In this document: positions 18,787 to 26,521 of the stretch, piece after piece
Layout: the number at the start of each line of letters is the position of its first letter
Position numbering within the stretch: position 1 is the first letter of the stretch
Origin: Acidimicrobiia bacterium
GTDB taxonomy: Bacteria; Actinomycetota; Acidimicrobiia; IMCC26256; PALSA-610
DNA: 36,442 nucleotides
NCBI GenBank assembly: GCA_036271555.1
Contig: DATBAK010000097.1
Span: forward strand, 1-36,442
Reading direction: 5' to 3'
Notes under the pieces: generated by a model
Told to the model about the DNA's origin: nothing
The model's input: the letters and a program-made list of their open reading frames with translations, nothing else
Databases searched by the model: none
Program-made: the position numbers and the translations under genes

Positions 18787-19436
18787 CGGAGCTCGAGACC
18801 GAGTTCCAGGCGGGAAAACGGGGCGCGGACCGCGCGGTGCTGCTTGCGCACGGCGCCGGCGCCGACATGCACGCGGTCGCGCTGACGGCGTTCGCCGACG
18901 CGCTCGTCGCCGCGAAGATTCCCGTCCTGCGGTTCGACTTCCCGTACCGCAGCGCGGGCAAGAAGGCGCCCGACCGGCCCGCAGTGCTCGACGCCGCGAC
19001 CCGTGACGCGGCGCGTGAGCTGAGCCGACGCACGAAGCTCCCGGCGGAACGGCTGGTGCTCGGCGGCCGGTCGATGGGCGGTCGCTACGCGTCGCTCGCG
19101 GTCGGCGCAGCCGACGACCCGCTGCCCGCGCTCGGCCTCCTGCTGCTCGGCTACCCGCTCCATCCCGCCGGCAAGCCCGACCAGCTGCGCGTCGAGCATT
19201 TCCCGCGCATCCGCGTGCCGGTCCTCTTCGTGAGCGGTACGCGCGACTCGCTCGGAGAACAACGCGCGATCAAACAACACGCGCGCAAGATCAAGGGACC
19301 GGTCGCGTTCCACTGGATCGAGAGCGCCGATCACGGGTTCCGGCCGCTCAAGGCGAGCGGACTGACGCAAGCGACCGCGCTGGTCGATGCGAGCGCCGCC
19401 GCCGTCGCCTGGGTGGCAGCGCTTCCCAAGCGCTGA
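18783..19436 (+). CDS. Small alpha/beta hydrolase (KANL3/TEX30-like)
   Basis: A 217-residue hydrolase. LLAHGAGADMH gives the oxyanion region, the nucleophile is Ser97 in GGRSMGG, an acid sits in SGTRDSLG, and the base His is in ADHGF. The fold and the RFDFPYR strand match the KANL3/TEX30 (dienelactone-hydrolase-like) family, whose substrates are poorly known. The GTG start overlaps the stop of the S9 peptidase (GTGA), so the two are translationally coupled and may act in the same process. Confidence 0.83.
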   Translation: MTELETEFQAGKRGADRAVLLAHGAGADMHAVALTAFADALVAAKIPVLRFDFPYRSAGKKAPDRPAVLDAATRDAARELSRRTKLPAERLVLGGRSMGGRYASLAVGAADDPLPALGLLLLGYPLHPAGKPDQLRVEHFPRIRVPVLFVSGTRDSLGEQRAIKQHARKIKGPVAFHWIESADHGFRPLKASGLTQATALVDASAAAVAWVAALPKR

Positions 19437-19454
19437 TTTCGAGCCCCGCGCCGA

Positions 19455-19460
19455 TACGCT
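19455..19460 (+). promoter_or_regulatory. Putative leaderless promoter, murA
   Basis: TACGCT followed by 8 nt and the ATG at 19469. No ribosome binding site lies in the 32-nt gap after the hydrolase gene. Confidence 0.35.
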
Positions 19461-19468
19461 CGACGGTC

Positions 19469-20728
19469 ATGACGCGCTTCCTCGTGCGTCCCGGGCACCG
19501 GATCGAGGGATCGGTGCACATCCCCGGGGCGACGAAGAACTCGGGCACGAAACAGATGGCCGCGGCATTGCTCGCGCCCGGTGTCACCCGCATCTCGAAC
19601 ATCCCGCCGGTCGCCGACCTCGACGTGATGATCGAGCTGCTCGGCGTGCTCGGCGCGCAGGCGGAATGGGCCGGCAAGGACACGCTCACGATCGACGCGA
19701 CCTACGACCTCGAGCCGGAAGCGCCGTACGAGATCGTGTCGCGCATGCGCGCGTCGATCAACGTGCTCGGTCCGCTGCTCGCGCGCGCCGGTGAAGCGCG
19801 CGTCGCGATGCCGGGCGGCGACAACATCGGCAGTCGCAAGATCAACATGCACCTCGGCGGTTTCGAGCTGCTCGGCGCCGACATCGACGTCGTGCACGGC
19901 TACATCGAGGCGCGTGCGCCGTCGGGTCTGACCGGTGGTCGCATCGTGCTCGAGTTCCCGAGCGTCGGCGCGACCGAGAACCTGCTCACCGCGGCCGTGC
20001 GCGCGAAGGGCACGAGCGTGATCGAGAACGCGGCGCGCGAGCCCGAGATCACCGACCTGTGCGCGTTCCTCAACCGCATGGGCGCGCAGATCACCGGCGC
20101 CGGATCGTCGACGCTCGAGATCGAAGGCGTCGACGAGCTGCACGCGGTCGACAGCGAGCTCATGGGCGACCGCATCGAGGCCGGCACGCTCATCATGGCC
20201 TGCGGCATCGCGGGCGGTGAGGTGGAGCTCACCGGTGTGCGCCCCGAGCACCTCGAGCTGGTGACGCTGAAGCTCGGCGAGATGGGCATGCGCGTGTCGC
20301 CGACACCCGATGGCCTGTGGGCGCACGCGCGCCGTCGTCTCACCGCGGTCGACGTCGCGACGTTGCCGTTCCCCGGCTTCGCGACCGACTTCATGCCGAT
20401 GGTCGTCGCGCTCATGGCGGTCGCCGACGGCACCGCGATCGTCACCGAGAACGTGTACGACGGTCGCTTCCAATTCGTCGACGAGCTCGCGCGCATGGGT
20501 GCCGACGTCCGCAACGAAGGCCGGCACGCGGTCGTGCGCGGCGTCGAGCGACTGTCGGGTGCGCCGGTGCAGGCGTCGGACGTGCGGGCCGGCGCCGCGC
20601 TCACGCTCGCGGGCCTCGCCGCCGAGGGCGACACGATCGTCTACAACTGTGAGCACGTCGACCGTGGCTACCCGGATCTGCCGGCCCAGCTGCGGGCGCT
20701 GGGTGCCGACGTGTCCCGCCTCAAGTGA
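19469..20728 (+). CDS. murA: UDP-N-acetylglucosamine 1-carboxyvinyltransferase (MurA), Asp active-site variant
   Basis: A 419-residue enzyme that transfers enolpyruvate from PEP to UDP-GlcNAc, the first committed step of peptidoglycan synthesis. The inside-out alpha/beta barrel repeats are clear. Lys23-Asn24 (GATKNS), the catalytic Asp of FPGFATDFMP and the Arg of VDRGYPDL are present. The catalytic-loop position that is Cys in Escherichia coli (Cys115) is Asp118 here (PGGDNIGSRKIN). The same change occurs in Mycobacterium tuberculosis MurA and prevents alkylation by fosfomycin, so intrinsic resistance is expected. There is no signal peptide; the protein is cytoplasmic. A MurA paralogue is an alternative but all other motifs fit. 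Confidence 0.93.
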   Translation: MTRFLVRPGHRIEGSVHIPGATKNSGTKQMAAALLAPGVTRISNIPPVADLDVMIELLGVLGAQAEWAGKDTLTIDATYDLEPEAPYEIVSRMRASINVLGPLLARAGEARVAMPGGDNIGSRKINMHLGGFELLGADIDVVHGYIEARAPSGLTGGRIVLEFPSVGATENLLTAAVRAKGTSVIENAAREPEITDLCAFLNRMGAQITGAGSSTLEIEGVDELHAVDSELMGDRIEAGTLIMACGIAGGEVELTGVRPEHLELVTLKLGEMGMRVSPTPDGLWAHARRRLTAVDVATLPFPGFATDFMPMVVALMAVADGTAIVTENVYDGRFQFVDELARMGADVRNEGRHAVVRGVERLSGAPVQASDVRAGAALTLAGLAAEGDTIVYNCEHVDRGYPDLPAQLRALGADVSRLK

Positions 20729-20771
20729 GGCCCGGCCGGGAATCGGTGGGATACTGAGGCCGTTGCAATCC

Positions 20772-20787
20772 CGGGCCGAACGGCCCG
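20772..20787 (+). other. Short hairpin in the leader of the NifU-like gene
   Basis: CGGGCC-GAAC-GGCCCG forms a 6-bp stem with a 4-nt loop, about 20 nt before the first ATG of the NifU-like gene and 43 nt after murA. It has no T-tract. It could attenuate read-through from murA or simply be chance in GC-rich DNA. Confidence 0.25.
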
Positions 20788-20805
20788 TGACGTCGACGGA
20801 TTGGG

Positions 20806-21057
20806 ATGAGCATGGCCCTCGATCTCGCCAGCATGGAACCCGCGGTGCTCGAGGCGATCGACGCCATCCGGCCCGCGCTCCAGTCCGACGGGGGCGACAT
20901 CGTGTTCCGTGAGCTCGACGACGACGGCGTCGTCCACGTGACGCTCGTCGGCGCGTGCGGCACCTGCCCGGTGTCGACGATGACCCTGAAGGCCGGGGTC
21001 GAGCGGATCATCATGGACCGCGTCCCCGGCATCACCGAGGTCACCACCGACGAGTAG
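20806..21057 (+). CDS. NifU-like C-terminal domain protein (Fe-S scaffold/carrier)
   Basis: An 83-residue protein consisting only of the NifU C-terminal domain. IRPALQSDGGDIVFRELD and the CxxC pair Cys51/Cys54 (GACGTCPVS) are the iron-sulfur binding features; TLKAGVERIIM follows. Such stand-alone proteins assemble or carry 4Fe-4S clusters for target apoproteins. Two ATGs six bases apart (20806 and 20812) are possible starts; the first is given. No other Fe-S assembly gene is nearby. Confidence 0.9.
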   Translation: MSMALDLASMEPAVLEAIDAIRPALQSDGGDIVFRELDDDGVVHVTLVGACGTCPVSTMTLKAGVERIIMDRVPGITEVTTDE

Positions 21058-21077
21058 TCGGCTGCCTCTGAGCTTTC

Positions 21078-21157
21078 TGGTCGCACTCGCTTTCGCTCGC
21101 CGCTCCTGACGCGGGATGGGAGCGGATCGGACGGGCCGCACGCGACCCGCCCGTTCT
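21078..21157 (+). repeat. Family A element, distant copy
   Basis: Positions 21078-21112 match the core at 11786-11819 with one extra T and no substitutions, and 21142-21157 matches the tail at 11849-11864 with one substitution. The 29 nt between core and tail are unrelated to the 29 nt in the tandem copies. The element fills most of the 146-nt gap between the NifU-like gene and meaB. Confidence 0.7.
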
Positions 21158-21198
21158 GGTGGGAACGTGCGCTCGCGTTGTGGTGGGAACGTACGCTC
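21157..21198 (+). repeat. 24-nt-period direct repeat before meaB
   Basis: TGGTGGGAACGTGCGCTC at 21157-21174 recurs at 21181-21198 with one change, G to A. The change turns TGCGCT into TACGCT, the putative -10 box of meaB. The repeat could be a duplicated operator or promoter half, or a by-product of the adjacent family A element. Confidence 0.5.
21192..21197 (+). promoter_or_regulatory. Putative leaderless promoter, meaB
   Basis: TACGCT followed by 6 nt and the ATG at 21204, without a ribosome binding site. It lies in the second copy of the 24-nt-period repeat. Confidence 0.4.
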
Positions 21199-21203
21199 AC
21201 TCG

Positions 21204-22145
21204 ATGACGGATGATGCGGCCGCGTTGGTGGCGCGAGCCCGCGACGGTGATCGGGTCGCGATCGCGAAGCTGCTCACGATGGTGGAGGTCGGCGGCGAGC
21301 GAGCGCGTGCCGCGATCGCCGCGACCGCGCCGCACACCGGGAACGCGTGGACCGTCGGCATCACGGGCGCGCCGGGCGCCGGCAAGTCGACCCTGACCGA
21401 CGCGCTCGTGAAGCAGCTGCGCGCGTGTGACATCGAGGTCGGTGTGCTCGCGGTCGATCCGACGAGCCCGTTCAGCGGCGGTGCGATCCTCGGCGACCGC
21501 GTCCGCATGCAGGACCACTCGACCGACCCCGGCGTGTTCATCCGCTCGATGGCGACGCGCGGTCACCTCGGAGGCCTCGCGCTCGCGACACCGCTCGCGG
21601 TGCGCGTGCTCGACGCCGCGAAGAAGCAATGGGTGCTGATCGAGACCGTCGGCGTCGGTCAGGTCGAGGTCGAGATCGCGGGTCACGCCGACTCGACCGT
21701 CGTGGTGGTGAACCCCGGTTGGGGCGACGGCGTGCAGGCCGCGAAGGCGGGGCTGCTCGAGGTCGCCGACGTCTTCGTCGTGAACAAGGCCGACCGTCCC
21801 GGCGCGCGGGAGACGCGGCGCGACCTCGACGGCATGCTCGACCTCGGCGGTCTCGACGAACACCAATGGCGACCGCCGATCGTCGAGACGGTTGCGACCG
21901 AAGGGACGGGCGTCGCCGAGCTCCGGGACGCGCTGCGTGCGCACCGCGACTTCCTCGAAGCGCACGACCTCGTCGACGCGCGTCGCCGCACGCGCGTGCG
22001 AGACGAGCTGCGCGCGATCGTCGCCGAGCAGCTGCGCGAACGTGCCGCCGCGCTCGGCTCGGGTGCGAAGTTCGACGCGCTCGTCGACCGGGTCGCGGCG
22101 CGCGAGCTCGATCCCTTCGCGGCCGCGTCCGAGTTGTTGGCGTAG
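21204..22145 (+). CDS. meaB: MeaB/ArgK-type G3E GTPase, acyl-CoA mutase chaperone
   Basis: A 313-residue P-loop GTPase. Walker A is GAPGAGKST (residues 55-63), the switch segment ETVGVGQVEVEIA is typical of the MeaB group, and NKAD is the guanine-specificity motif. A helical N-terminal extension and a C-terminal dimerisation arm (RRRTRVRDELRAIVAEQL) are present. MeaB proteins load, gate and protect adenosylcobalamin in methylmalonyl- or isobutyryl-CoA mutases, so it is a natural partner of the mutase at 8159. The ATG at 21204 is preferred over a GTG upstream at 21159 because family homology starts here. It stops 5 nt before the GNAT gene. Confidence 0.92.
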   Translation: MTDDAAALVARARDGDRVAIAKLLTMVEVGGERARAAIAATAPHTGNAWTVGITGAPGAGKSTLTDALVKQLRACDIEVGVLAVDPTSPFSGGAILGDRVRMQDHSTDPGVFIRSMATRGHLGGLALATPLAVRVLDAAKKQWVLIETVGVGQVEVEIAGHADSTVVVVNPGWGDGVQAAKAGLLEVADVFVVNKADRPGARETRRDLDGMLDLGGLDEHQWRPPIVETVATEGTGVAELRDALRAHRDFLEAHDLVDARRRTRVRDELRAIVAEQLRERAAALGSGAKFDALVDRVAARELDPFAAASELLA

Positions 22146-22150
22146 CGCCG

Positions 22151-22807
22151 GTGGTGCACCCGCTCGCACCGTTGCTCGACCGCGCCGCGCACGGCGCGTT
22201 CCCGCCCACCGACGGGATCGTGCACTCGATGCCCGCGCTCCCACACGGCATCGACGCGCTCGTCGCGCTGACGGGCACGTTCGCCCTCACGGGTGGCCTC
22301 GACCAGGGCGAGGTCGACGCGCGCGTGCCACACGGCGAGTTCCGCATCCCGACGTCGGTTGCGTTCCTGCAGTGGATCACCGACGCACTCGGCGTGCGCG
22401 TCGGCACGCAGGACATGGTGTTCGTGACGCGCTCGCCGGGGGAGCCGCCCGAGCCGGTTCCGTCGGTCGAGCTCGTGGAGTCTCCCGATTGCGACCATCC
22501 GCGTGTCGGCGAGGCGCGCCGGCATCGGCGCACGCTGCGCGTCTACGAGACCGTCGACGGAGCCGGTGTCGTCGTGTTGGGACGCGGGCTCACGAACCGC
22601 TGGGAGGTCGCGTACGAGGTCGATCCGGCCGCACGCGACGCGGGTCTCGGCCGCGCGCTCGTGCTCAGCGCGGTGCGCACGCTGCCGCACGACACGCCGG
22701 TGTGGGCGCAGGTCGCGCCCGGAAACGCGGCGTCGGTGCGCGGCGTGCTCGCCGCGGGCTTCCGTCCCGTCGGCGCCGAGATCCTGCTCGTGCACGACCA
22801 CAAGTAG
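22151..22807 (+). CDS. GNAT-like acetyltransferase domain protein
   Basis: A 218-residue protein. The C-terminal half is a GNAT fold: VVVLGRGLTNRWEVAYEVDPAARDAGLGRALV holds the beta4 strand and the acetyl-CoA loop (DAGLGRAL), followed by a strand and PGNAASVRGVLAAGFRPVG. The N-terminal half (to about residue 95) is not recognised. The GTG at 22151 starts 5 nt after the meaB stop codon and is probably translated by coupling. The substrate is unknown. Confidence 0.72.
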   Translation: MVHPLAPLLDRAAHGAFPPTDGIVHSMPALPHGIDALVALTGTFALTGGLDQGEVDARVPHGEFRIPTSVAFLQWITDALGVRVGTQDMVFVTRSPGEPPEPVPSVELVESPDCDHPRVGEARRHRRTLRVYETVDGAGVVVLGRGLTNRWEVAYEVDPAARDAGLGRALVLSAVRTLPHDTPVWAQVAPGNAASVRGVLAAGFRPVGAEILLVHDHK

Positions 22808-22810
22808 CCT
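22805..22810 (+). promoter_or_regulatory. Putative leaderless promoter, enoyl-CoA hydratase gene
   Basis: TAGCCT, which includes the TAG stop of the GNAT gene, followed by 8 nt and the GTG at 22819. No ribosome binding site is seen. Confidence 0.35.
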
Positions 22811-22818
22811 CGCCCGCC

Positions 22819-23595
22819 GTGACCGACGAAGTGAAGATCGCCGTCGACGACGGTGTCGCGCTCCTGACCCTCGACCGCCCGCCGCTCAACGCGCTGTCGG
22901 CGTCGTTGCTCGCCGAGCTCGCGCAGCGCGCGCATGCGATCGCCGCCGACGCAACGGTGAAGGCGGTCGTGATCACCGGAAACGACCGCGCCTTCGCGGC
23001 CGGTGCCGACGTCACCGAGTTCTCGCCGGACCGCGAATCGGCGCGCATCGTCGCCGCGTCGTTCCGGACCGCGGCCGACGCGCTCGCCGCGATCGAGCGG
23101 CCCGTGATCGCAGCGATCCGCGGCTACGCGCTCGGCGGCGGGCTCGAGGTCGCGCTCGCGTGCGACCTGCGTGTCGCCGCCGACAACGCGCGTGTCGGGC
23201 AGCCCGAGATCCTGCTCGGCATCATCCCCGGTGGCGGCGCGACGCAACGGCTGGCGCGGTTGGTGGGCGCGTCACGCGCGAAGGAGTTGATCTGGAGCGG
23301 CCGGCAGGTGCGCGCCGACGAAGCGCTTGCGATCGGGCTCGTCGACAAGGTGGTGCCGGCCGACGCCGTGCTCGACGAGGCCCTGCGTTGGGCGCAGTCG
23401 TTCGCGTCGGGCGCCGTCGCCGCGATGGGCTTCGCCAAGCGCGCCATCGACGACGGGATCGAGCGCACGCTGGCCGAGGGTCTCGACCTCGAGGCCGACC
23501 GTTTCGCCGACTCGTTCGCCACGAACGACGCCGCGACCGGGATCGCGAGCTACCTTGAGCACGGCCCCGGAAAAGCGACGTTCTCGGGCTCGTAG
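22819..23595 (+). CDS. Enoyl-CoA hydratase/isomerase family protein
   Basis: A 258-residue crotonase-fold enzyme. The oxyanion-hole segments FAAGADVTEF and ALGGGLEVALACD are present, and both catalytic glutamates of true hydratases are kept: Glu110 (GGGLE) and Glu130 (GQPEILLGIIPGGGATQRL), 20 residues apart as in rat mitochondrial hydratase. Hydration of 2-enoyl-CoA in fatty-acid or branched amino-acid breakdown is therefore likely. The GTG start is 11 nt after the GNAT gene. It converges with the LLM gene with only 5 nt between the stops. Confidence 0.92.
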   Translation: MTDEVKIAVDDGVALLTLDRPPLNALSASLLAELAQRAHAIAADATVKAVVITGNDRAFAAGADVTEFSPDRESARIVAASFRTAADALAAIERPVIAAIRGYALGGGLEVALACDLRVAADNARVGQPEILLGIIPGGGATQRLARLVGASRAKELIWSGRQVRADEALAIGLVDKVVPADAVLDEALRWAQSFASGAVAAMGFAKRAIDDGIERTLAEGLDLEADRFADSFATNDAATGIASYLEHGPGKATFSGS

Positions 23596-23600
23596 CCCGC

Positions 23601-24584
23601 TCAGGCGCGCGGTTTGGCCGCGTCGAGCGTCGCTTCGACGACCGCGGCGCGATCCTCGCCCCAGGGGAGCGGGAACACGATCGGCGTCTCGACGCCGGCG
23701 TCGACGTACGCCTGCACCGAGCGCTGCACGTGCGCGGCGTCGCCCATGATCTGCACGCCGTCGACCCACTCGTCCGACACCGCGGCGACCGCCGCGTCGC
23801 GCTCACGCGCTCCGTGTCGCGCGCGCACTTCTTCGACCGCGTCGGCGTATCCCGCGCGCGCGAAGTTCGCGGCGTACGCGTCGACGACCGCGTAGGAGAA
23901 GAGGTCGCGGCGCGCCGCCTCGGCGTAGCGATCGCGATCGGTCACGCCGACGTGGATGTAGGCGTAGATGCGTGCCGGTCCGCCCGCGCGCACCTGTTCG
24001 ACCGACCACGGCACGAGCGTCGCGGGCAGGTAGTTGAGCAGCACACCGTCGGCGATCTCACCCGCGAGCGCGAGCATGCGCGGGTTGAGCGCGCCGATCA
24101 CGATCTTGGGCGTGCGCTCGGTCGCGCGCAGACCGAGCCGGAAGCGCGACACGTGGTAGTAGTCGCCGTCGAACGACACGGTCTCGCCCGCAAGGCACTC
24201 GCGCACGAGCGCGACGTACTCGCGCACCTGCGCGAGCGGTCGGTTCGTGTACTCGGTGCCGTGCCAGCGGCCCGCGACGACGGGCGAAGAGATGCCGATG
24301 CCGAGGAAGACGTCGCGGTCGGGCGCGAGCTGTTGGAGGGTCGCCGCCGCCATCGCCGCGAGCGGCGGCGTGCGCAGTTGCAGCGCGAGCACGCCGGTGC
24401 CGAGGCCGAGCGCGGGCGCCGCGACCGACACCGCGCCGAGCAACGAGAACGCCTCGCTGCCGTTGGCCTCCGCGACCCAGAGTGACTCGTAGCCGAGACG
24501 CTCCGCGAGTCGCGCGGTCGCGATCGTCGTCGGCGCGCCGAGCGTCTGGATGGGCGCGACCGTCGCGCCGTAAGGAGTGGTCAT
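23601..24584 (-). CDS. LLM-class F420/flavin-dependent oxidoreductase
   Basis: A 327-residue TIM-barrel protein of the luciferase-like monooxygenase class. AERLGYESLWVAEANGSEAF, LGLGTGVLALQLRTPPLAAMAAATL and the FLGIGISSPVVAGRWHG loop match F420-dependent members in actinobacteria. Cofactor choice (F420 or FMN) is inferred from lineage, not from a decisive residue. The ATG overlaps the stop of the SRPBCC gene (ATGA), so it is the last cistron of a coupled operon. The substrate is unknown. Confidence 0.88.
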   Translation of the reverse strand: MTTPYGATVAPIQTLGAPTTIATARLAERLGYESLWVAEANGSEAFSLLGAVSVAAPALGLGTGVLALQLRTPPLAAMAAATLQQLAPDRDVFLGIGISSPVVAGRWHGTEYTNRPLAQVREYVALVRECLAGETVSFDGDYYHVSRFRLGLRATERTPKIVIGALNPRMLALAGEIADGVLLNYLPATLVPWSVEQVRAGGPARIYAYIHVGVTDRDRYAEAARRDLFSYAVVDAYAANFARAGYADAVEEVRARHGARERDAAVAAVSDEWVDGVQIMGDAAHVQRSVQAYVDAGVETPIVFPLPWGEDRAAVVEATLDAAKPRA

Positions 24585-25027
24585 GGTCGCCCTTCCGCGA
24601 TCTTCCGGAGCCGCCGCAGGTTGCCGCGCCACACGCGCTTGAACACGGGCTTCGCGATCTGTTCGCCGACGGGGCCGCCCATCCACCACGGGAAGCGCAA
24701 CCGCTCGGTCCAGATGAAGCGCGTGCGGCCGCGCCGCTTCGACCGCAGTGCGAACCGACCCGTGCCGCTGACCACGCCGCGGTGCTCGATCGCGACCGCG
24801 TGACCGGCATCCCATTCGGTGACCGTCATGCGGTCGCGCAAGCGGAAGGGCCCGATGCGTGTGAAGCAGTCGAACTCCGTGCCGACACCCCGATGCGCGC
24901 GTGAGACGAACTCGATGCGCTCGGCGTCGCCCATCCAGTCGACGTGGTCCTCGATCGACTCGACGACGTCCCACACCTGCGCGCGCGAAGCGTCGATCGT
25001 CGTCGCGATTCGAATGCGTGCGGTCAC
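24581..25027 (-). CDS. SRPBCC (START-like/polyketide cyclase) family protein
   Basis: A 148-residue protein of the helix-grip fold that binds hydrophobic ligands. The N-terminus IRIATTIDASRAQVWDVVESIEDHVDWMGDAERIEFV is diagnostic. A basic C-terminal helix (FKRVWRGNLRRLRKIAEGRP) follows the long ligand-lining helix and could bind membrane or nucleic acid. The GTG start overlaps the galT stop (GTGA) and the stop overlaps the LLM start (ATGA), so it is strongly coupled on both sides. Confidence 0.85.
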   Translation of the reverse strand: MTARIRIATTIDASRAQVWDVVESIEDHVDWMGDAERIEFVSRAHRGVGTEFDCFTRIGPFRLRDRMTVTEWDAGHAVAIEHRGVVSGTGRFALRSKRRGRTRFIWTERLRFPWWMGGPVGEQIAKPVFKRVWRGNLRRLRKIAEGRP

Positions 25028-25953
25028 GGCGCGCGCTGCTCGCGAAGCGCGGTCGCGGCGTGCTCGGGCGGCACGATGTTCACGAACATTCCACTGCCGC
25101 GCTCGAAGCCCGCGACCACCGTGAGGCGGGGCGTGATCCGCACGTACCAGTGGTAGCCGGGACGGGCCGCGGCCGGCGCGGTGTGCACGACGAGGTTGTA
25201 CGCGGGGTCGCCGAGCAGTGCCGACAGGCGCGCCAGCACCTCGTGCGTGGTGCGCGCGACGACTTCGATCTCCGGGTCGGTCGCCTGGTCGAAGCGGGCG
25301 CGGGTCGAGCGGTGCGCGACGAGCACCTCGAACGGCTCGCTCGCCGCGGGATTGCACCACGCGGGCGCAGGCCCGTCGATCACCGCGTAATCGGTGCCGC
25401 GCGCGTTGCTGAGCGCGTCGGCCACGAGGTCGCGGCCCGCGCGCTCGAAGCGACCGACGTCGTCCGCGACACCGGGTGGCACGAAGTCGAGCACCACGAG
25501 CTGCGCGTGCGGGTGCTCGATCGACGCGCCCGCGGCGCGGCCGTGGTTCACGAACGGCACCGCGTGCGCGAGGCCGGCGTCGAGATGGAACGCGCTGCGA
25601 TCTCGCAGCGTGCGGAAGACCTCGGTCGCGGCGTCGACCGACAGCGCGCCGAGCGACCGATCGTGCGCGGGGGAGAGGACGACGACCTCGTGCGCGCCCG
25701 CGACTGCGCCGCCGACGATCGGGAACTTGTTCGGCACCACGCGCAGGCTCCAACCCGGCGTCTCGGGCTCACCGTCGCCGCGGCGCGCGACCTCGGGAGG
25801 CGTCTCGGACTCGTGGCCGGGACAGAACGGGCAGTCGGGCGCGAGCGCGGGGAGCGGCTCGTGCTCGCGACGGAACGTGTCCGGCCGCGCCGCCCGCTCC
25901 GCTGCGACGATCACGAGCCGATCGGTCAGCGCGTCGTGACGCATCTCCGGCAT
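25024..25953 (-). CDS. galT: Galactose-1-phosphate uridylyltransferase-like protein (HIT superfamily)
   Basis: A 309-residue nucleotidyltransferase. The zinc-site CPFCPGHES (Cys41, Cys44), FVNHGRAAGASIEHPHAQ with the nucleophilic His149 of the HPH triad, and RVVPNKFPIV match GalT. The expected reaction is UMP exchange between UDP-glucose and galactose 1-phosphate. Related ADP- or AMP-transferring branches of the superfamily cannot be excluded, and no galactokinase is nearby. A sugar-nucleotide epimerase is at 27895 on the other strand. The minus-strand TAGCGT box 9 nt before the ATG may be a promoter, although the YdcF-like gene stops only 12 nt upstream. Confidence 0.85.
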   Translation of the reverse strand: MPEMRHDALTDRLVIVAAERAARPDTFRREHEPLPALAPDCPFCPGHESETPPEVARRGDGEPETPGWSLRVVPNKFPIVGGAVAGAHEVVVLSPAHDRSLGALSVDAATEVFRTLRDRSAFHLDAGLAHAVPFVNHGRAAGASIEHPHAQLVVLDFVPPGVADDVGRFERAGRDLVADALSNARGTDYAVIDGPAPAWCNPAASEPFEVLVAHRSTRARFDQATDPEIEVVARTTHEVLARLSALLGDPAYNLVVHTAPAAARPGYHWYVRITPRLTVVAGFERGSGMFVNIVPPEHAATALREQRAP

Positions 25954-25965
25954 TGGCGCCCGACG

Positions 25966-26472
25966 CTACCGGGTCTGCACCGGCCTTCGGATCCGATCGC
26001 GCACCATGATCGCGAGCTCGTAGCCCGCGATCGGAGCCGCGATCCACCAGCGCGTGTCGACATCGCCGAGCGTCACGAAGACCCGGTCCGCGTCGTTGGG
26101 GAACTGGCGCAGCCAGTAGCGACGTGCTCGGGCCGCGTGGAGCGGCTGTGAGACGAGGTGCACGGCCGCGCAGTCGCGCACGAGCGTCTCGGCCTCGCGC
26201 ACGTTCTCCCACGTCGTCGTCGAACGGCGTTCGGCGACCAGCGCGTCGGTGTCGACGCCGAGCTCGCGCGCGAGCCGCACCATCACGTCGGCCTCGACGA
26301 TCGAGTTCTTGCGCGCACCGCCGCACATCACCAGCCGGTCGGCGTCGACCGCGCGGAACACGTCGACCGCGGCCGCGACGCGCGCCCGCTGAACCCGATG
26401 GGGCCGTCCGTCGCGCCGGGCCGGATGCCCGAGCACGACGACAGCGCTCGGCCTGCCGGGTCGTTCCGCCAC
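25966..26472 (-). CDS. YdcF/DUF218-like protein
   Basis: A 168-residue protein with the DUF218 pattern: AVVVLGHPARRDGRPHRVQRARVAAAVD, then VMCGGARKNSIVEADVM, then AERRSTTTWENVREAETLV, each part of the proposed nucleotide or polyprenyl-binding site. Many family members are membrane anchored; no membrane helix is seen here. Molecular function is unknown. It is the first gene of the set YdcF-like, galT, SRPBCC and LLM. The GTG at 26472 has no ribosome binding site and is divergent from the LpdA-like gene 62 nt away. Confidence 0.72.
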   Translation of the reverse strand: MAERPGRPSAVVVLGHPARRDGRPHRVQRARVAAAVDVFRAVDADRLVMCGGARKNSIVEADVMVRLARELGVDTDALVAERRSTTTWENVREAETLVRDCAAVHLVSQPLHAARARRYWLRQFPNDADRVFVTLGDVDTRWWIAAPIAGYELAIMVRDRIRRPVQTR

Positions 26473-26521
26473 GGCGATCAGTATGCAGTGCGCAGTGCGC
26501 GGTGGGCAGGTACCGGCTCAG

